From Nectonema munidae (lineage: Eukaryota; Nematomorpha; Nectonematoida; Nectonematidae), in the NCBI GenBank assembly GCA_030549495.1, contig JAUIRK010000945.1:301001-365000 (forward strand): DNA of 64,000 bases. The letters run 5' to 3'. This document shows, piece by piece, positions 58,690 through 64,000 of this stretch; positions within the stretch are counted from its first letter, which is position 1; each line of letters begins with the position of its first letter. A program made the translations under genes and the position numbers. The notes beneath the pieces are model-generated. The model saw only the letters and a list, made by a program, of their open reading frames with translations, was not told where the DNA came from and did not search any database.

Positions 58690-59440
58690 TCGGGCTAGTG
58701 TACGCTTAGTTTATTTGTAGTGTTCCTAGCTTAAATCTTAGTCAAATAATAAAACGCTTATAACTTTCACATTTCTCAACAAAATGCATCATGCGATATA
58801 CCAAATTAAAGCATTTTTTATGGGCTTTCAGAATACTTTACTTATATCACAAGTACTTAAGAAATACCTTTTACTGTTTTTATTTTCCATGGGCTTCATA
58901 CCATTAATTAGCAGATAAGGGATGCATTTTAAACCAAAGCTCCTTTCATTAGGACAAATTTTTACCTATATTATGTGACAATTTCCAGCACAATTATAAA
59001 GCGACTCTACTCTCAGAATCTAAATTTATTTGTAGATTTTTATAAAATAGTATTAGTTTTTCCATTTTTTTTATAAATTAACCTTCGTTTTTTTATTGGT
59101 CAGTATAATGTTTTTCTAATAAATTTAAAATTATTTTTGAAGTGAAAAATGTAGATCGAATGTACAAGTTTTGTTGGATAATCGTAGTCCACTATTTATT
59201 TTTAGATTTTTATAAAATCATTTTAGTTTTTGGTTTTTTATAAATTAACATTAGTTTTTTACTTCTTTGATTTAATCATCCAAAATTTAAGTGCGGGTTT
59301 GATTTACACTTTGATTCGAAAAAAATATGTTTTGGATAAATATTATTTTTATTATTGTTTACTGCATATAAATTTCTAAAGAGAAGATAAATAGATCAAA
59401 ATATGTGTTTTAATCAATTTTTCTCAATAAGTATTGAAGC
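58690..59440. other. Non-coding flank of the tandem repeats
   Basis: Contains the partial copies at 59099-59190 and otherwise AT-rich sequence without a gene. Confidence 0.5.
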
Positions 59441-59447
59441 TATGAGG

Positions 59448-59600
59448 TAGCAAAATATGAACAGAAAGTTTGATATTTTTAGATTTTTTAAAGAATATTT
59501 TTCGATTCTTAAATCACAGAATTTTATTTTGATTATTTGACAAATATAATATTTAAAATCGTGCAAATTGCAAAGTATAGGTATTTTAAACAAAACAGTA
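59448..59600. repeat. Outlying copy of the 161-bp palindrome unit
   Basis: GAGGTAGCAAAATATGAACA through AAATTGCAAAGTATAGGTA matches the unit of the right arm (60611-61010) with several changes. It lies outside the palindrome and is more diverged than any copy inside. Confidence 0.75.
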
Positions 59601-59683
59601 ATATATTTGAAGAAATATTTTTTCAGTATAAAGAGTTTAGAAAACTCTTCTCTAATATGTAATGATATATTCTCATAACCTGT

Positions 59684-59965
59684 ACGGTTGAACGCGGGTA
59701 GACAACTTGCGTGTTATCTCCAACCCGTATATTACGATGATTCTTCTCCAACCTGTATTCTACGATGATTCATCTCCAAACTATATACTACGATGATTCA
59801 TCTCTAACCTGTATAATACGATGATTCATCTTCAACCTGTATACTACGATGGTTTCTATTCCATGTACAAATAACTAGGGAGACAATGTTCAACTTTCTG
59901 TTCACATTCTGCTAGATGTAAGATTTGATATACCTCATTCGGGGAGACGATGCCACATAAGTTAT
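59684..59965 (-). repeat. Dispersed repeat family copy with 28-bp minisatellite inside
   Basis: The ends CGGTTGAACGCGGGTAGACA and CCTCATTCGGGGAGACGATG are those of the 29471-29634 element. Between them about five copies of a 28-bp unit (around ACCTGTATACTACGATGATT) lie at 59716-59860. The part from 59801 on belongs to the left arm of the palindrome. Confidence 0.75.
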
Positions 59966-61245
59966 TACCTATATACATTATACCTGTATACTACGATGGT
60001 TCATCTCCAACCTGTATACCGCGATAATTCATATCAAAGAATCGAAAAATATTCTTTAAAAAATCAAAAAATATCAAACTTTCTGTTCATATTTTGCTAC
60101 CTCATACGATGTTACAAAAGTTATTACCTATACTTTGCAATTTGCACGATTTTAAATATTATATTTGTCAAATAATCAAAATAAAATTCTGTAATCAAAG
60201 AATCGAAAAATATTCTTTAAAAAATCAAAAAATATCAAACTTTCTGTTCATATTTTGCTACGTCATACGATGTTACAAAAGTTATTACCTATACTTTGCA
60301 ATTTGCACGATTTTAAATATTATATTTGTCGAATAATCAAAGAATCGAAAAATGTTCAAATCAAAAAATATTTATTCTTTTTAAATATATCGTTGGCTCC
60401 CCTTACTTTTAGTTTCGTATGTGCATAATTTGATAAAAATTAATTATTAAAGACTAGGTTTATCTTTCAATTTTAAAAGTAAGGGGAGCCAACGATATAT
60501 TTAAAAAGAATAAATATTTTTTGATTTGAACATTTTTCGATTCTTTGATTATTCGACAAATATAATATTTAAAATCGTGCAAATTGCAAAGTATAGGTAA
60601 TAACTTTTGTAACATCGTATGACGTAGCAAAATATGAACAGAAAGTTTGATATTTTTTGATTTTTTAAAGAATATTTTTCGATTCTTTGATTACAGAATT
60701 TTATTTTGATTATTTGACAAATATAATATTTAAAATCGTGCAAATTGCAAAGTATAGGTAATAACTTTTGTAACATCGTATGAGGTAGCAAAATATGAAC
60801 AGAAAGTTTGATATTTTTTAATTTTTTAAAGAATATTTTTCGATTCTTTGATTACAGAATTTTATTTTGATTATTTGACAAATATAATATTTAAAATCGT
60901 GCAAATTGCAAAGTATAGGTAATAACTTTTGTAACATCGCATGAGGTAGCAAAATATGAACAGAAAGTTTGATATTTTTTGATTTTTTAAAGAATATTTT
61001 TCGATTCTTTGATATGAATTATCGCGGTATACAGGTTGGAGATGAACCATCGTAGTATACAGGTATAATGTATATAGGTAATAACTTATGTGGCATCGTC
61101 TCCCCGAATGAGGTATATCAAATCTTACATCTAGCAGAATGTGAACAGAAAGTTGAACATTGTCTCCCTAGTTATTTGTACATGGAATAGAAACCATCGT
61201 AGTATACAGGTTGAAGATGAATCATCGTATTATACAGGTTAGAGA
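59801..61245. repeat. Long near-perfect palindrome (arms 610 and 771 bp, spacer 64 bp)
   Basis: The left arm 59801-60410 is mirrored by the right arm 60475-61245 around a 64-base spacer. TTGGCTCCCCTTACTTTT ends the left arm and its complement opens the right. The arms contain a tandem unit of 161 bp (phase words at 60611, 60772 and 60933 in the right arm). The right arm has exactly one unit more, which accounts for the whole 161-bp length difference. I saw almost no mismatches elsewhere, and two 80-codon frames, one per arm, are identical. Transcripts would form a long hairpin. It may be a recent inverted duplication, a foldback transposon or an assembly artefact. Confidence 0.9.
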
Positions 61246-61249
61246 TATA

Positions 61250-62160
61250 TATATATTACTTTTTTTACTTCAAAAAAAATTTATCATTATTTTAAAAATA
61301 GAAATTAGTATTTATTTTATTGGAACATAACAAAAGAAAATATTATTAACAATAATTAAAAAATTTTTTAATTTTTCAATCTTTTTTTTATCTCGACTAT
61401 AAATTAATTGAGTGTTTTTATATTTATTTTTTTTATTTTTTTTACTCTTTTTGCAAAATAAAAGAAAAAATGTGTATTTTAAAATATATTTGATTGTTTT
61501 TAGTTAATTATATATAATAATTAGTTCAGTCATGTGCATATCCTAAGTGACAGCACTTAAAGAAAGAGCCATGAGCAAGTGTGGTATAATTAAAAAATGG
61601 AAGCCCGCACAGAACAAGACACAACTTCCATCCTAAATATTTGATGAATTATCTAGAAGAAAAAAGAAAAGAAGAACTTTCCCATTCTGGGAGCTTCGGT
61701 TAAAACGGTATTTTTTTTCTTGGTGAAAAAAACGCAAGAAATTTAAATAAAACAAAATATAGAAATATAGCTAACTTTAATAACAATTCAAAATAATGAA
61801 AAGAAAAAGTTAGGCTTGTCAAATGATCTTTAATTAAAAAAAAGGAGAGAACATTCAGAAGAAATAGACAAACCAATCATTTTTATAATTACATTGTCTA
61901 TGCTACTGAAGGGTGATTTTATCAAAAAAACACAATTACTGTGATAAATTTAAAAAATTATTGCTGTTTCACCTGTTATTTATTAAGAAAATCGTTATGA
62001 TCAACGTAAAATACTCTACTTTATTGAAATCTCTCTAGTTATTTAAATCAAAATGAAGTGCATTTCCTTCCTTTTTCTTCTCTTGTGGTGATGGGCCATA
62101 TGTTGTGATTTTTTTTTTTATTATCAATAGTTTTTCATATTTTGTTTTCTAATAATAAAA
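61250..62160. other. Non-coding stretch before the TTC tract
   Basis: AT-rich DNA. Near 61905-61925 there is an inverted match to the repeat at 53365-53660 (CTGAAGGGTGATTTTATC). No gene is supported. Confidence 0.5.
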
Positions 62161-62162
62161 AT

Positions 62163-64000
62163 TTCTTCTTCTTCTTCTTCTTCTTCTTCTTCTTCTTCTT
62201 CTTCTTCTTCTTCTTCTTCTTCTTCTTCTTCTTCTTCTTCTTCTTCTTCTTCTTCTTCTTCTTCTTCTTCTTCTTCTTCTTCTTCTTCTTCTTCTTCTTC
62301 TTCTTCTTCTTCTTCTTCTTCTTCTTCTTCTTCTTCTTCTTCTTCTTCTTCTTCTTCTTCTTCTTCTTCTTCTTCTTCTTCTTCTTCTTCTTCTTCTTCT
62401 TCTTCTTCTTCTTCTTCTTCTTCTTCTTCTTCTTCTTCTTCTTCTTCTTCTTCTTCTTCTTCTTCTTCTTCTTCTTCTTCTTCTTCTTCTTCTTCTTCTT
62501 CTTCTTCTTCTTCTTCTTCTTCTTCTTCTTCTTCTTCTTCTTCTTCTTCTTCTTCTTCTTCTTCTTCTTCTTCTTCTTCTTCTTCTTCTTCTTCTTCTTC
62601 TTCTTCTTCTTCTTCTTCTTCTTCTTCTTCTTCTTCTTCTTCTTCTTCTTCTTCTTCTTCTTCTTCTTCTTCTTCTTCTTCTTCTTCTTCTTCTTCTTCT
62701 TCTTCTTCTTCTTCTTCTTCTTCTTCTTCTTCTTCTTCTTCTTCTTCTTCTTCTTCTTCTTCTTCTTCTTCTTCTTCTTCTTCTTCTTCTTCTTCTTCTT
62801 CTTCTTCTTCTTCTTCTTCTTCTTCTTCTTCTTCTTCTTCTTCTTCTTCTTCTTCTTCTTCTTCTTCTTCTTCTTCTTCTTCTTCTTCTTCTTCTTCTTC
62901 TTCTTCTTCTTCTTCTTCTTCTTCTTCTTCTTCTTCTTCTTCTTCTTCTTCTTCTTCTTCTTCTTCTTCTTCTTCTTCTTCTTCTTCTTCTTCTTCTTCT
63001 TCTTCTTCTTCTTCTTCTTCTTCTTCTTCTTCTTCTTCTTCTTCTTCTTCTTCTTCTTCTTCTTCTTCTTCTTCTTCTTCTTCTTCTTCTTCTTCTTCTT
63101 CTTCTTCTTCTTCTTCTTCTTCTTCTTCTTCTTCTTCTTCTTCTTCTTCTTCTTCTTCTTCTTCTTCTTCTTCTTCTTCTTCTTCTTCTTCTTCTTCTTC
63201 TTCTTCTTCTTCTTCTTCTTCTTCTTCTTCTTCTTCTTCTTCTTCTTCTTCTTCTTCTTCTTCTTCTTCTTCTTCTTCTTCTTCTTCTTCTTCTTCTTCT
63301 TCTTCTTCTTCTTCTTCTTCTTCTTCTTCTTCTTCTTCTTCTTCTTCTTCTTCTTCTTCTTCTTCTTCTTCTTCTTCTTCTTCTTCTTCTTCTTCTTCTT
63401 CTTCTTCTTCTTCTTCTTCTTCTTCTTCTTCTTCTTCTTCTTCTTCTTCTTCTTCTTCTTCTTCTTCTTCTTCTTCTTCTTCTTCTTCTTCTTCTTCTTC
63501 TTCTTCTTCTTCTTCTTCTTCTTCTTCTTCTTCTTCTTCTTCTTCTTCTTCTTCTTCTTCTTCTTCTTCTTCTTCTTCTTCTTCTTCTTCTTCTTCTTCT
63601 TCTTCTTCTTCTTCTTCTTCTTCTTCTTCTTCTTCTTCTTCTTCTTCTTCTTCTTCTTCTTCTTCTTCTTCTTCTTCTTCTTCTTCTTCTTCTTCTTCTT
63701 CTTCTTCTTCTTCTTCTTCTTCTTCTTCTTCTTCTTCTTCTTCTTCTTCTTCTTCTTCTTCTTCTTCTTCTTCTTCTTCTTCTTCTTCTTCTTCTTCTTC
63801 TTCTTCTTCTTCTTCTTCTTCTTCTTCTTCTTCTTCTTCTTCTTCTTCTTCTTCTTCTTCTTCTTCTTCTTCTTCTTCTTCTTCTTCTTCTTCTTCTTCT
63901 TCTTCTTCTTCTTCTTCTTCTTCTTCTTCTTCTTCTTCTTCTTCTTCTTCTTCTTCTTCTTCTTCTTCTTCTTCTTCTTCTTCTTCTTCTTCTTCTTCTT
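62163..64000. repeat. (TTC)n microsatellite, at least 1.8 kb, runs off the window
   Basis: About 610 TTC triplets without a visible interruption. The strands are fully polypurine (GAA) and polypyrimidine (TTC), a composition known to form triplex DNA and to stall polymerases. It starts after AATAATAAAAATTTC, which resembles the AATAAAG plus TTC tail of the retroposed insert at 18988-19195, so seeding by such a tail is possible. The true length is unknown. Confidence 0.95.

Noticed and set aside
60094-60791. Two identical 80-aa frames on opposite strands
   Set aside because: They are the same AT-rich repeat unit read in the two arms of the palindrome, without protein-like features.
59801-61245. 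CRISPR-like array or integron-like repeat
   Set aside because: The repeats are long, AT-rich, inverted and lack regular unique spacers; the context is clearly eukaryotic.

Overview
The window is AT-rich, repeat-dense eukaryotic DNA with GT-AG introns, microsatellites and many transposon relics. One host gene is unmistakable: a single-exon Frizzled receptor of the Fz5/8 (insect Frizzled-2) class, coding on the minus strand at 22093-23883. Its sequence, together with the transposon mix (MULE with FLYWCH finger, hAT of ZBED/SCAND3 type, Jockey/CR1-like LINEs), points to an invertebrate. An arthropod, perhaps a crustacean such as a copepod, is a reasonable guess but is inference only.

Layout. 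1-2 kb: AT-rich, no gene seen. 2.1-5.5 kb: a six-exon Mutator-like (MULE) transposase gene on the minus strand, which reads through every GT-AG junction without a stop. Its large first intron holds a 143-bp MITE with a 4-bp target duplication. 6.4-8.5 kb: a decayed hAT element followed by a LINE ORF1 piece with two CCHC zinc knuckles. 9.07-9.19 kb: a piggyBac-type MITE in TTAA. 11.7-13.8 kb: two hAT remnants around a possible SINE. 14.0-14.9 kb: an open reading frame for a ubiquitin-specific-protease (C19) fold without a visible catalytic-Cys box. 15.4-21.7 kb: a graveyard of LINE and hAT pieces, including a nested insertion with a 13-bp target duplication. 22-24 kb: the Frizzled gene. 24.3-57 kb: mostly unique-looking AT-rich DNA with scattered MITEs, eight copies of a tRNA-headed SINE, a further LINE relic (46.8-47.6 kb), a tRNA-Ile-like sequence and several repeat pairs. 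57.5-61.2 kb: complex tandem repeats (periods 348, 260, 28 and 161 bp) and a near-perfect long palindrome with arms of 610 and 771 bp. 62.16 kb to the end: an unbroken (TTC)n tract of more than 1.8 kb.

The genes do not form a pathway. Frizzled is a Wnt receptor of the host, the MULE gene is a transposase or a domesticated derivative, and the USP-like frame could be either host or element-borne. The strongest leads are the intact MULE gene, the palindrome whose arms differ by exactly one repeat unit, the giant TTC tract, the Frizzled KSxxxW variant, and the new-looking SINE and dispersed repeat families. I saw no convincing LTR element, endogenous virus, Polinton, CRISPR array or prokaryotic feature. 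All homology calls come from reading motifs by eye; no database was searched.
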